64,000 nucleotides of DNA from assembly GCF_905220705.1 (NCBI RefSeq), contig NZ_CAJNAT010000012.1:124001-188000 (forward strand), read 5' to 3'. Below the pieces are notes generated by a model. The model was not told where the DNA came from, ran no database searches, and worked only from the letters and a program-made list of their open reading frames with translations. The number at the start of each line of letters is the position of its first letter. The stretch's first letter is position 1. Positions 25,735 through 33,784 of the stretch are shown in pieces. This DNA comes from Paraburkholderia domus (GTDB lineage: Bacteria > Pseudomonadota > Gammaproteobacteria > Burkholderiales > Burkholderiaceae). Both the position numbers and the translations under genes were made by a program.

Positions 25735-27777
25735 TTATTGCCCACGCATGAACAGCCGATCCAGATCGGACAGCGTTAACTGATACCACGTCGGGCGCCC
25801 GTGGTTGCACTGGTCGGCGCGCTCGGTTGCCTCCATCTGGCGCAGCAGCGCGTTCATTTCATCGAGCGTCAGACGCCGGTTCGCGCGCACCGCGTGATGA
25901 CAGGCGAGCGTGCCAAGCAGTTCGTGCTGGCGCTCGGTCAACACGCGTGAACCGCCGAAGGCATGCAGGTCGGAGAGAACCGCGCGCGCCAGCGCCTGCA
26001 GATCGGCATCTTTCAGCAAGGCAGGCACGGCGCGGATCGCGAGCGTGGTCGGCGACAGCACGGCGAGGTCGAAACCGAGTGCGTCGAGCGTGTCGCGCTC
26101 TTCTTCGACTGTGCCGATTTCGATCGGATCGGCCTGCATGGTCTGCGGGATCAGGAGCGGCTGGACGGCGATCGTGCGATCGGCCAGTGCGTTCTTGAAC
26201 TGCTCGTACAGGATGCGCTCGTGCGCGGCGTGCATATCGACAATCACCAGCCCATGCGCGTTCTGCGCGAGCACATAGATGCCGTGAATCTGGCCGAGGG
26301 CGAAGCCGAGCGGTTGTTCGTCTGAGGCATTGAACGCAGGTGATGCGTAAGGCCCTGTGGCGTTGTACGGGGACGGTGCTTCCGCAGCCGAGTCGCGCGC
26401 TTCGAAGAGCGTCGCGCCTTCCACCGTGCCGGCGTTCGTGTCTCTGCGGCCGAAGAGGGCGTCGTAGAAGGCCAGCGGTTGGGCGACCGGCAACGTGCCT
26501 TGCGTCATGCGCGCCTGGCGCATCCATGTATTGCCTGGCTGCGAGGCTCCGAATCCGCTACCCATTCCACTACCGAGGCCGCCTGCGCCCGAGCTGGTGC
26601 CGAAGCCACCGCCTCCGACGCTCGCACCGCCCAGCGGCGTAGCGCCGAAAGATGCCGGTCCGCCCGGCGACGCTTCCAGATGCGCTGCATGCCCACCGGC
26701 AGTCGTTTCCGGCGATGCGCCCGCGTGCCGCGCCAACGCGCGCTGCACGGCGTGAAACACGAACTGGTGAATTGAACGCGAATCGCGAAACCGCACCTCG
26801 ATTTTCGACGGATGCACGTTGACATCGACCGCTTCTGGCGGCAGATCGAGAAACAGCACGTAGGACGGATAGCGGTCGCCGTGCAGCACGTCTTCGTAGG
26901 CGGCGCGCACGGCGTGCGTGAGCAGCTTGTCGCGCACGAACCGGCCGTTGACGAAGAAATACTGCTGGTCAGCGCGCCCGCGGCTCGCGGTCGGCAGGCC
27001 GGCGCAGCCATAGACGGCGAGCGGTCCAGCGGATTCGTCGAGCGGCAGATGAGCCGTCGCAAAGGTTTCGCCAAGAATCTTCGCGACCCGCGCGGGCGGC
27101 TCGCTGGCGTTCCAGTGTTCGACCGCCTTGCCGTTGTGCAGGACCGAAATCGCCACATCCGGCCGAGCCAACGCAGCGCGGCGAATCTGTTCGAGGCAAT
27201 GGCCGAGTTCGGTCTGTTCGCTTTTCAGGAATTTGCGGCGCGCGGGCGTATTGAAGTACAACTCGCGGACTTCGATCGTGGTGCCCTGGGTGCCGGCAGC
27301 GGGGCTCAGTACACCGGTTTGCGCGTCGACGCGAACAGCGTGCGGCGCGTCAGCGGTGCGGCTCGTGATCGCCATCTGTGCGACCGACGCGATCGACGCC
27401 AACGCTTCGCCGCGAAACCCCAGCGTGGCGACCGCTTCCAGTTCCGCGAGCGAGCGGATCTTGCTGGTCGCGTGACGCATCAGTGCGAGCGCGAGTTCGT
27501 TTTCGGGGATGCCGCAGCCGTCGTCGGTGATCGAGATGCGTTTGACGCCGCCTTCGTCGAGCAGGATGCGCAGCGTCTGCGCGCCGGCATCAAGCGCATT
27601 TTCCAGCAGTTCCTTGACCACCGAGGCCGGCCGTTCGACCACTTCGCCGGCGGCAATCTGACTGATCAGCTGATCGGGAAGGGGCTGGATCGCCCGCAAC
27701 GGGCGTGGGACGGGCGCGGCGGCGGAAACTGCGGCCGCGTCGGCGGTGCCGGCAGGCGTTTCGGAGAATTCTGACAT
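25735..27777 (-). CDS. mutL: DNA mismatch repair protein MutL
   Basis: Protein of 680 residues. The GHKL ATPase head has VKELLENALDAGAQ, TDDGCGIPE and GFRGEALASIASVAQM, plus TRGTTIEVRELYFNTPAR-type lid sequence (TQGTTIEVRELYFNTP). A long Gly/Ser/Ala-rich linker spans about residues 350-450. The C-terminal domain has IVDMHAAHERILYEQF, close to the DQHA(X)2E(X)4E metal motif of endonuclease-type MutL but with Met for Gln, and ACHHAVRANRRL. This suggests a nicking MutL, as in species lacking MutH. A perfect TATAAT box lies 6 nt before the ATG, pointing to a leaderless mRNA. Confidence 0.97.
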   Translation of the reverse strand: MSEFSETPAGTADAAAVSAAAPVPRPLRAIQPLPDQLISQIAAGEVVERPASVVKELLENALDAGAQTLRILLDEGGVKRISITDDGCGIPENELALALMRHATSKIRSLAELEAVATLGFRGEALASIASVAQMAITSRTADAPHAVRVDAQTGVLSPAAGTQGTTIEVRELYFNTPARRKFLKSEQTELGHCLEQIRRAALARPDVAISVLHNGKAVEHWNASEPPARVAKILGETFATAHLPLDESAGPLAVYGCAGLPTASRGRADQQYFFVNGRFVRDKLLTHAVRAAYEDVLHGDRYPSYVLFLDLPPEAVDVNVHPSKIEVRFRDSRSIHQFVFHAVQRALARHAGASPETTAGGHAAHLEASPGGPASFGATPLGGASVGGGGFGTSSGAGGLGSGMGSGFGASQPGNTWMRQARMTQGTLPVAQPLAFYDALFGRRDTNAGTVEGATLFEARDSAAEAPSPYNATGPYASPAFNASDEQPLGFALGQIHGIYVLAQNAHGLVIVDMHAAHERILYEQFKNALADRTIAVQPLLIPQTMQADPIEIGTVEEERDTLDALGFDLAVLSPTTLAIRAVPALLKDADLQALARAVLSDLHAFGGSRVLTERQHELLGTLACHHAVRANRRLTLDEMNALLRQMEATERADQCNHGRPTWYQLTLSDLDRLFMRGQ

Positions 27778-27783
27778 GGCGAA

Positions 27784-27789
27784 ATTATA
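27784..27789 (-). promoter_or_regulatory. -10 box of mutL
   Basis: A perfect TATAAT on the minus strand is separated from the mutL ATG by only 6 nt. TTGCGA 19 nt upstream may be the -35. Initiation would fall at the start codon. Confidence 0.55.
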
Positions 27790-27943
27790 GCGATTCGCAG
27801 ATTTTTAATCGCAATGGGGCACTTTCGGTATGATGGCGCGGTCAATTTCCGGCGGCGGGCATGCGCTCGTTGCGCATCGCTCGCAAGGCTGCTGACGCAG
27901 CCGTTCCCGCCACGCCTCACATTCGCTTAATAAAGGACGCGTT

Positions 27944-28618
27944 TTGGACACGTTGCTACACTTCGTCAACCTTGTCTTGCATATCGACAAGTTTCTGGGC
28001 GACTTCATTCACGTGTACGGCACCTGGGTTTATGCGGTGCTGTTTCTTATCGTGTTCTGTGAAACCGGGCTGGTCGTTCTGCCTTTTCTGCCGGGTGACT
28101 CGCTGTTGTTCATCGGCGGCGCGTTCTGCGCCAGTGGCGAAATGAACCTCGGTCTGCTGATCGTGCTGCTACTTGTCGCGGCGGTTGCCGGCAATACCGT
28201 CAACTACATGATCGGGCGGGCCATCGGGCCACGGGTGTTCAATTCGCACATCCCGTTCCTTGAGCGCTTCCTCGATCGTGCCGCGCTGCAGAAAACCCAT
28301 AACTTCTACGAAAAGCACGGCGGCAAGACTATCGTACTGGCGCGTTTCATTCCGGTGGTGCGGACTTTCGCGCCGTTCGTTGCCGGCGCCTCGGAGATGA
28401 CGGTGAGCCGGTTCCAGCTTTTCAATATCCTCGGCGCGCTTTTTTGGGTGCTGTTACTGGTGTTGCTCGGCTATTTCTTCGGCAACATCCCGTTCATCCG
28501 TCAATATCTGAATGTGATCGTGCTGGTGGGTATTGGTGCGGCCGTGGTGCCGGTTGTGCTTGGCGCACTGTGGAAAGTGATGCGTAAGAACGCCGAGGCC
28601 AAGTCGGGCAGCCGCTGA
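27944..28618 (+). CDS. dedA: DedA family membrane protein
   Basis: A 224-residue DedA protein. It shows ETGLVVLPFLPGDSLLFIGG, the amphipathic loop with GRAIGPRVF, and the signature FYEKHGGKTIVLARFIPVVR followed by TFAPFVAGASEM. Several membrane segments cover the rest. The family acts in membrane homeostasis and undecaprenyl-phosphate or phospholipid translocation. The start is TTG at 27944, supported by AAAGGA with 6-nt spacing. A strong terminator follows. Confidence 0.93.
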   Translation: MDTLLHFVNLVLHIDKFLGDFIHVYGTWVYAVLFLIVFCETGLVVLPFLPGDSLLFIGGAFCASGEMNLGLLIVLLLVAAVAGNTVNYMIGRAIGPRVFNSHIPFLERFLDRAALQKTHNFYEKHGGKTIVLARFIPVVRTFAPFVAGASEMTVSRFQLFNILGALFWVLLLVLLGYFFGNIPFIRQYLNVIVLVGIGAAVVPVVLGALWKVMRKNAEAKSGSR

Positions 28619-28648
28619 CGCTACACATAGTACGAAGCTGGACGAACA

Positions 28649-28685
28649 AACGGCGTCGCGAATCTCGCGACGCCGTTTTCGTTTT
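28649..28685 (+). terminator. Intrinsic terminator after dedA
   Basis: A perfect stem of at least 11 bp (CGGCGTCGCGA/TCGCGACGCCG) with a 3-nt loop is followed by TTTTCGTTTT. It is a classic rho-independent terminator 31 nt after dedA. Confidence 0.9.
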
Positions 28686-28751
28686 GCGGTCTGGGTTTCC
28701 GTGAGTTGGGTCCGCTGAGCCTTAGTCCGGAGGCCTAAACCCCGATTCCGC

Positions 28752-29564
28752 TCAACTGACGATACGAGGCGCAATCGGTGTTTCCGGTGTCGGATAGCCT
28801 GCATCCTTGAAGGTCTGGATGATCGCGCGGTTGGTGTCGAAGTAGACCTGCCAGTAATGGTCGGTGTTCGTGTAGGGTCGCACGCACAGCAACGGTCCTT
28901 CCGGCGTGAAGCTCAGCACTTCGACATCCGGAGCGGGACTCTCAGCCACGTTAGGAATCTGCGTAACGGCCGCCTTCAGCCGGCTCATCGCATCGGTAGG
29001 ATCGACGCCGTTCGCGATCTTCGCGGTCAGCTCGACGCGCCGCACCGGCAATGCGCTGTAGTTCGAGATCGTGTCCGAAAAGATCTTGTTGTTGCCAACG
29101 ATGGTCGTCACATTGTCCGGCGTCACGATGGTCGTGCCGAACAGCCCCAGCTCCGAGACCGTGCCTGTGACGCCGCCCGCCATGACAAAATCGCCCACCT
29201 TGAACGGCCGTAGTACCTGCATGAAGATGCCTGCCGCGAAGTGGGCGAGCAAGCCGCCCCACGCGGTGCCGATTGCGAGACCGAGGCCGGCGAGCAAGGC
29301 GGCGAAGGAGGTAGTCTGGACGCCGAACACTTGCAGGATCGCGAGGATCAGCAGCAGGTTCAGCAGCGCGCCGAGAATCGAACCGAGGTAGTGAGCGAGG
29401 GTTGGGTCGACGCGGCCGTTTTTCGCCAGCAGTTTGCGGAGCAGGCCGGTGATCATGCCAATGACCCAGCGGCCGACGACCCACAGGACAATTGCGCCGA
29501 GTACCTTGGTGCCGAGGTCGATGCCTCGCGTCATGATGAACACGCGTATGGTTTCTAGATCCAA
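28752..29564 (-). CDS. mscS: Small-conductance mechanosensitive channel, MscS family
   Basis: A 270-residue MscS homologue of the minimal type. TM1 and TM2 span the first 100 residues. The pore-lining TM3 is LLAGLGLAIGTAWGGLLAHF, followed by the beta domain AGIFMQVLRPFKVGDFVMAGG, VTGTVSELGLFGTTIVTPDN, then the C-terminal alpha/beta domain. It protects against hypo-osmotic shock. The TTG at 29564 is chosen because GAGGGA lies 4 nt upstream; the frame continues further but without a ribosome-binding site. Confidence 0.9.
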   Translation of the reverse strand: MDLETIRVFIMTRGIDLGTKVLGAIVLWVVGRWVIGMITGLLRKLLAKNGRVDPTLAHYLGSILGALLNLLLILAILQVFGVQTTSFAALLAGLGLAIGTAWGGLLAHFAAGIFMQVLRPFKVGDFVMAGGVTGTVSELGLFGTTIVTPDNVTTIVGNNKIFSDTISNYSALPVRRVELTAKIANGVDPTDAMSRLKAAVTQIPNVAESPAPDVEVLSFTPEGPLLCVRPYTNTDHYWQVYFDTNRAIIQTFKDAGYPTPETPIAPRIVS

Positions 29565-29879
29565 GATGTCCCTCGTTGGGTAAGTTGCCTTCGACTGATT
29601 GAACCACGGTAGTGCAATACAGCGGCAAATGCCCGGTGGCGGGCGCAAGCGGTAACTCTCGATCTTCGGAAGTTATACGCGACGGCGCGCGCAGGCGCAA
29701 GGTCCGTTCCTGTTGATGATGCGGATTGCGTGACGGGAGAAAACGGACAGCATGTGGCGGCGTTCTCGAGGGATGGAGCGTGCGTTGCCCGGGGACCTTG
29801 GGTGCCTCCGGCGCCCTTTAGCACGCGCGCGTGTCGTCGGTTTGTCGCTGACGAAATCTCGGATGCGGGCCGCGTAGGA
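29565..29879. other. Intergenic region upstream of mscS
   Basis: 315 bp between mscS and the small membrane-protein gene. Apart from the candidate mscS promoter, nothing is recognised. Open frames here lack family features and ribosome-binding sites. Confidence 0.5.
29672..29700 (-). promoter_or_regulatory. Candidate promoter of mscS
   Basis: On the minus strand TTGCGC, 17 nt, TATAAC: a good -10 with a moderate -35 at ideal spacing, about 100 nt before the mscS start. Confidence 0.4.
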
Positions 29880-30260
29880 TTACATCGGCAGATGTGATTC
29901 GGAATACGGAGACGTGCGAATGACCAGTGTGTTCCCGTTCTCGTTCTTGGCTTTGGCGGGGCGCGTGCGGCGTGCTGCGTACCGCCACGCCAACGCGGAA
30001 ATGGCTGCCAGCGCATACGCGGCGGCGCGTTCAAGGAATGCGCTCGATGTGCTGAACTTGCCATAGCGGCTCTGCGCATCGGCGAACACGAGAAAGGTCA
30101 GCGCGGCATCGAACAGCAAGGCTGCCGACGCCAGTGCGACGAAAATGTGCGCGCCGTTGAGCGCGGCGCCGGGTACGAGCCGGTTGCACAGGTGACACGC
30201 GCTCAGCACGATAGCAAGCAAAGCAAGGTTCGAGACGAGGTCGAACAGAAAGTTGGTCAT
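29880..30260 (-). CDS. Hypothetical three-helix membrane protein
   Basis: A 126-residue predicted membrane protein starting at the ATG at 30260 (MTNFLFDLVSNLALL). Three hydrophobic segments are visible: residues about 4-27, 38-60 and 78-98. A polar Lys/Asn-rich tail follows (RRTRPAKAKNENGN), probably cytoplasmic. No family is recognised and there is no clear Shine-Dalgarno sequence. It stands alone between mscS and tRNA-Lys. The regular hydrophobic pattern favours a real gene, but start and existence are uncertain. Confidence 0.5.
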   Translation of the reverse strand: MTNFLFDLVSNLALLAIVLSACHLCNRLVPGAALNGAHIFVALASAALLFDAALTFLVFADAQSRYGKFSTSSAFLERAAAYALAAISALAWRYAARRTRPAKAKNENGNTLVIRTSPYSESHLPM

Positions 30261-30717
30261 GTTGACGGAATGAAAGCGCTGGGATCGGCGGTGTTGCCAA
30301 AGCGTCTGCTCACGCAGCATTGCAGCGTGATTCGCAGAACCGGCCGCGATCATTGCACGTCTCTACATCTCAATAAATATCAATGTTCGGAGTCCGTTGT
30401 ATCTGCTTCGTATCGAAGAGGCGCGATGTAAGAATGTCATCATGGTTGCGTGGGTCATGATGATTTGCGTTGTGAGAATGTTTCACACCCATGCGAAGGA
30501 CTGTGGCGATATCGTTGCGATATCCGTCGGTATCGAGATACTCGCGCGTGAAGCCTGGGCGCGAACGCCGCGGTCAGGCGCCCCGAGGCGGTGGGCGTGG
30601 CTGGATGGAGCATCCGACGCGGCGGCGTTCTTTGCGGTGGCTGTGCTGCAGTCGGGGGCAGGCGGCGGGAGCGCCGTGAAGGCGTGATTCGCTGACGCCT
30701 CGCGTAGATTCGAGCCG
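30261..30717. other. Non-coding region before tRNA-Lys terminator
   Basis: 457 bp with no supported gene. The stretch 30350-30550 is noticeably richer in A and T than its surroundings. It includes a dyad GATATCG-TTG-CGATATC (30508-30524). No function can be assigned. Confidence 0.45.
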
Positions 30718-30760
30718 CAAAAAAGAAAAGGGCTTGCGACGCTGACGCGTGCAAGCCCTT
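30718..30760 (-). terminator. Intrinsic terminator of tRNA-Lys
   Basis: On the minus strand AAGGGCTTGC, 13-nt loop, GCAAGCCCTT, then a T-rich run (TTTCTTTTTTG): a clean rho-independent terminator just 3' of the tRNA. Confidence 0.85.
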
Positions 30761-30768
30761 GAATCTTT

Positions 30769-30844
30769 TGGTAGGCCGTACGGGATTCGAACCTGTGACC
30801 AACGGATTAAAAGTCCGCTGCTCTACCAGCTGAGCTAACGACCC
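30769..30844 (-). tRNA. tRNA-Lys (anticodon TTT)
   Basis: A 76-nt cloverleaf on the minus strand with encoded CCA. The acceptor strands begin GGGTCGT and end ACGGCCTACCA. The D arm is GCTCAGCTGGTAGAGC, the anticodon loop ACTTTTAA (TTT reads AAA/AAG), and the T arm contains GGTTCGAATCC. It has its own consensus promoter and terminator and forms a single-gene transcription unit. Confidence 0.97.
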
Positions 30845-30858
30845 AAAAGAGAAGCGAG

Positions 30859-30888
30859 ATTATAGCGATAGCACCTATGGGCTGTCAA
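30859..30888 (-). promoter_or_regulatory. Consensus sigma-70 promoter of tRNA-Lys
   Basis: A perfect TTGACA and a perfect TATAAT separated by 18 nt, with initiation predicted about 8 nt before the mature tRNA 5' end. Confidence 0.9.
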
Positions 30889-30928
30889 CCCATGGCGGTT
30901 AGTCGAGTCATCCGCACTTCAGATAGTG

Positions 30929-30959
30929 AAAAGCCCGAGGTATCGCTACCCCGGGCTTT
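30929..30959 (-). terminator. Terminator of the tol-pal-cpoB operon
   Basis: On the minus strand AAAGCCCG, a C-A mismatch, GGTA-type inner pairs and a 4-nt loop are followed by TTTTC. It is a 12-bp interrupted stem 81 bp after cpoB and directly before the tRNA-Lys promoter. Confidence 0.8.
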
Positions 30960-31039
30960 CCAGCGAGAGGCGCGCGTGGCTGTTGATCTGGAGACTGCGT
31001 GGCCACTGCGCGTTACGCCAACTGCTAAACCTTCTACGA

Positions 31040-31789
31040 CTACTTGATCTGCGACAGCTTGCTCTGAGCTGACTGCGCGACGTCCGAGCCGCTGTACTGC
31101 GCCACGATCTGCTCCAGCGTCTTCTTGGCCGCGGCCTTCTGACCTTGCTCGAGCTGATTGTTTGCAATCGCGAGCAGCGCTTCCGGCGCTCGCGGATGCT
31201 GCGGATAGTTCTTCACCACACCTTGCCAGGTCGCCGTCGAGCCCTTGTAGTCACGCAACGCATACAGCGCGTTGCCGAGCCAGTACTGCGCGGTCGGCTG
31301 ATACGGGCTGTTCGGAAACTTGGAGATGAAGCTGCGGAACGCCGCCGCTGCATTCTTGAAGTCGCCGTTGCGGAACAACTGCGAAGCCGCATTGAACGAA
31401 TCGGTTTCACCCGGCTGCACCTCGCCCTGGACGCCGTCCACCGTCTGTTGCTGCGGCTCGAATTTCTTCAGCCGCGTGTCCAGATCGGTGTAGTAGTCCT
31501 TCTGCTGTTTTTGCAGCGTGGTGAGTTGGTTGCCCATATCTTCGTTCTGCCCACGCAGCGTCGCGACCTGCTGATTCAGCTGATCGAGGCGGTTGGACTG
31601 ATCGAGGATCGTCCGCTGCGCGGCCGACAGTTGGCTCGACAGGCTATCGGTCTTCGAACGCAGATCGAGAATGGCCTGACGGGCCTGATCGTCGTCGAAC
31701 ATGCCCGCGTGCGCGGGCACAGCCGCGAAGGCCGTGCCCGCGACGCAGGCCGCTGCGGCAAACCGCAGCCAGGAGAAACGATGCGTCAT
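31040..31789 (-). CDS. cpoB: Cell division coordinator CpoB (YbgF)
   Basis: Periplasmic protein of about 249 residues. A signal peptide (RFAAAACVAGTAFAAVPAHA) is followed by a coiled-coil segment rich in Gln, Asp and Arg (about 40-105). TPR repeats come next (FNAASQLFRNGDFKNAAAAF, QYWLGNALYALRDYKGS, PEALLAIANNQLEQGQ). CpoB coordinates outer-membrane constriction with peptidoglycan synthesis. Start codons at 31801, 31798 and 31789 are possible; 31789 is preferred because AGGTGA lies about 7 nt upstream and it yields a compact signal peptide. It is the last gene of the tol-pal operon. Confidence 0.94.
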   Translation of the reverse strand: MTHRFSWLRFAAAACVAGTAFAAVPAHAGMFDDDQARQAILDLRSKTDSLSSQLSAAQRTILDQSNRLDQLNQQVATLRGQNEDMGNQLTTLQKQQKDYYTDLDTRLKKFEPQQQTVDGVQGEVQPGETDSFNAASQLFRNGDFKNAAAAFRSFISKFPNSPYQPTAQYWLGNALYALRDYKGSTATWQGVVKNYPQHPRAPEALLAIANNQLEQGQKAAAKKTLEQIVAQYSGSDVAQSAQSKLSQIK

Positions 31790-31808
31790 TCGGCTCATCA
31801 CCTGTTAC

Positions 31809-32318
31809 TTACTGTTGGTACACGAGGTCGGCGCGGCGGTTTTGTGCCCACGACGATTCGTCATGACCGGTCGCTTGCGGCTTTTCCTTGCCGAGGCTCA
31901 CGGCTTCCATTTGCGAGTCCGCCACGCCCATCAGCGACAGCGAACGGCGCACAGCTTCAGCACGCTTCTGGCCGAGTGCCAGGTTGTACTCGCTGGTGCC
32001 GCGTTCGTCGGTGTTGCCCTGGATCAGGACGTGACGTTGCGGATGGCTCTTCAGGTATTGCGCGTGTTGTTGCAGCAGCGATTGGTAGTCGTCCTTGACC
32101 GAGTAGCTGTCGAAGTCGAAGTAGATGCTGCGCTTGGCGAGCGGGCTGTTCGGGTCGTTCAGCGGATCGACGTTGACCTGAGCGACATCGGTCGGATTCG
32201 GTTGCGTCGAAACTGCACCACCCTTGTTAGCGTTTTCGTCGAGCTTGACGCCCGAGTGACATGCCGCCAGCGCACCGACCATCAATACGGCAAATGCGAA
32301 ACGAAGTTTTGACATCAT
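31809..32318 (-). CDS. pal: Peptidoglycan-associated lipoprotein Pal
   Basis: Outer-membrane lipoprotein of 169 residues. The lipobox LAAC has its Cys at residue 20. A short linker leads to the OmpA-like peptidoglycan-binding domain: SIYFDFDSYSVKDDY, then VLIQGNTDERGTSEYNLALG, then QKRAEAVRRSL. It anchors the outer membrane to peptidoglycan and binds TolB. AAGGAGAG upstream supports the ATG at 32318. It lies between tolB and cpoB. Confidence 0.97.
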   Translation of the reverse strand: MMSKLRFAFAVLMVGALAACHSGVKLDENANKGGAVSTQPNPTDVAQVNVDPLNDPNSPLAKRSIYFDFDSYSVKDDYQSLLQQHAQYLKSHPQRHVLIQGNTDERGTSEYNLALGQKRAEAVRRSLSLMGVADSQMEAVSLGKEKPQATGHDESSWAQNRRADLVYQQ

Positions 32319-32351
32319 TTTGTTACTCTCCTTGTGTTATTGCATCAACAG

Positions 32352-33644
32352 TTACTGCATAAACGGGCCCCAGGACGGCTCGCGTACGCTGCCGCCCTGA
32401 ACGGACAGGACCTGCCGAGTGCGACCGTCGGTCGATACTGCGGCCAACACGCCACGGCCGTTCACCTGTGTGGCGTAAAGAATGTACTGACCGTTCGCCG
32501 CGAAGCTCGGCGATTCGTCATGTGTGGTGTCCGTCAGGCCCGTGGCCGTATTGCCTTGCAGGTCCTGGATATAGAGCCTGAAGCCACCGCCGACACGCGA
32601 GATATAGGCGAGCTGCTTGCCGTCCGGGCTGACGCGCGGGCTGGTGTTGTAGTTGCCCGTGAAGGTCACGCGCTGCGCGGCGCCGGCATTCTCGCCCTGG
32701 GCCGACATCTTGTAGATCTGCGGTTGGCCGCCGCGGTCGCTGGTGAAATAGATCGACTGGCCGTCAGGAGAGAAGCACGGTTCAGTGTCGATCGAGGTAC
32801 CTTGCGTCAGGCGCCGCAGGCCGCTGCCGTCAGCATTGACGGCGAAAATCTGCGTGTTGCCGGTGCGCGAGAGCGCGACGGCCAGCGTGCGGCCATCAGG
32901 CGACCAGGCCGGCGCACTGTTGTTACCTTTCTGGTCCGATACGACCACGCGACGGCCCGTAGGCAGGTCGTGGATATAGACGATCGGCTTCTTCTTTTCG
33001 AACGAAACGTAAGCGACCTTGGTGCCGTCAGGCGACCACGCCGGCGAGATGATCGGCTCGGGGCTGGACAGCGCGATGTGCGCGTCCTGGCCGTCCGAAT
33101 CGGAAATCTGCAACTGATAACGGCCGCCGGTCTTGATGACATACGAGAGGCGCGTGGCGAACACGCCGCGGCCGCCCATCAGCTTCGCGTAGATATAGTC
33201 CGCGACCTTGTGCGCGCTCATGCGCAGCCCGCTTTCCGGGCTCACCAGCACGAGGCCGCCGAGGCTTTCGCCCTTGACGGTGTCGTACAGTTTGAAGCGC
33301 ACTTCGTACTGGCCGTTCGGCAAACGGTTCACGCTGCCCGACACGAACGCGTTGGCGCCCTTGGCCTTCCAGCTGCCGAGGTCGACGGAATCGGTTTCTG
33401 CGACCGGCGTGCTGCCCGCGTCGATATTCGTGAATTTCCCGCTGCGTTGCAGATCCTGACGCACGATCGTGCTGACCTGCTGCGGCGAGTTCGCTTCATT
33501 GGCGAAATTCGCCGTTGCGATCGGAAACTGGGTGGACCCGACGCCCGTCACGAGGACGTTGAGTTGCGCATTGGCTGCTCCGCCGACGGCGATCAGGCAC
33601 GACGCTACAAGTGTCCGCAGGCCTAGCTTGGTCATCAAACTCAT
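32352..33644 (-). CDS. tolB: Tol-Pal system protein TolB
   Basis: Periplasmic beta-propeller protein of 430 residues. A signal peptide (TLVASCLIAVGGAANA) precedes an N-terminal alpha/beta domain and six propeller repeats marked by PAWSPDGTKVAYVSFE, PAWSPDGRTLAVALS, PCFSPDGQSIYFTSDRG and PRVSPDGKQLAYIS. It shuttles between Pal and TolA during outer-membrane constriction. The ATG at 33644 (MSLMTKLG) gives a proper signal peptide; the upstream in-frame extension is unlikely. Confidence 0.96.
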   Translation of the reverse strand: MSLMTKLGLRTLVASCLIAVGGAANAQLNVLVTGVGSTQFPIATANFANEANSPQQVSTIVRQDLQRSGKFTNIDAGSTPVAETDSVDLGSWKAKGANAFVSGSVNRLPNGQYEVRFKLYDTVKGESLGGLVLVSPESGLRMSAHKVADYIYAKLMGGRGVFATRLSYVIKTGGRYQLQISDSDGQDAHIALSSPEPIISPAWSPDGTKVAYVSFEKKKPIVYIHDLPTGRRVVVSDQKGNNSAPAWSPDGRTLAVALSRTGNTQIFAVNADGSGLRRLTQGTSIDTEPCFSPDGQSIYFTSDRGGQPQIYKMSAQGENAGAAQRVTFTGNYNTSPRVSPDGKQLAYISRVGGGFRLYIQDLQGNTATGLTDTTHDESPSFAANGQYILYATQVNGRGVLAAVSTDGRTRQVLSVQGGSVREPSWGPFMQ

Positions 33645-33784
33645 GCTGAATGGTTTCCCCAAAAACGGTTTTACTAACACTTCATGACAGCATGACAGAC
33701 CCGCAAACATTTAATTCGTTCCCGGGCGCGCCACGCTGGGCGGGGCGCTTCGTCTGCTGTCAACTGACTGTCAATCTGTTGCAA

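Noticed and set aside
30508..30524. Dyad GATATCG-TTG-CGATATC
   Set aside because: A short isolated palindrome with no nearby gene start or repeat partner; chance occurrence is plausible.
30397..30687. 96-codon frame upstream of tRNA-Lys
   Set aside because: No ribosome-binding site, no family features, and composition changes abruptly along its length.
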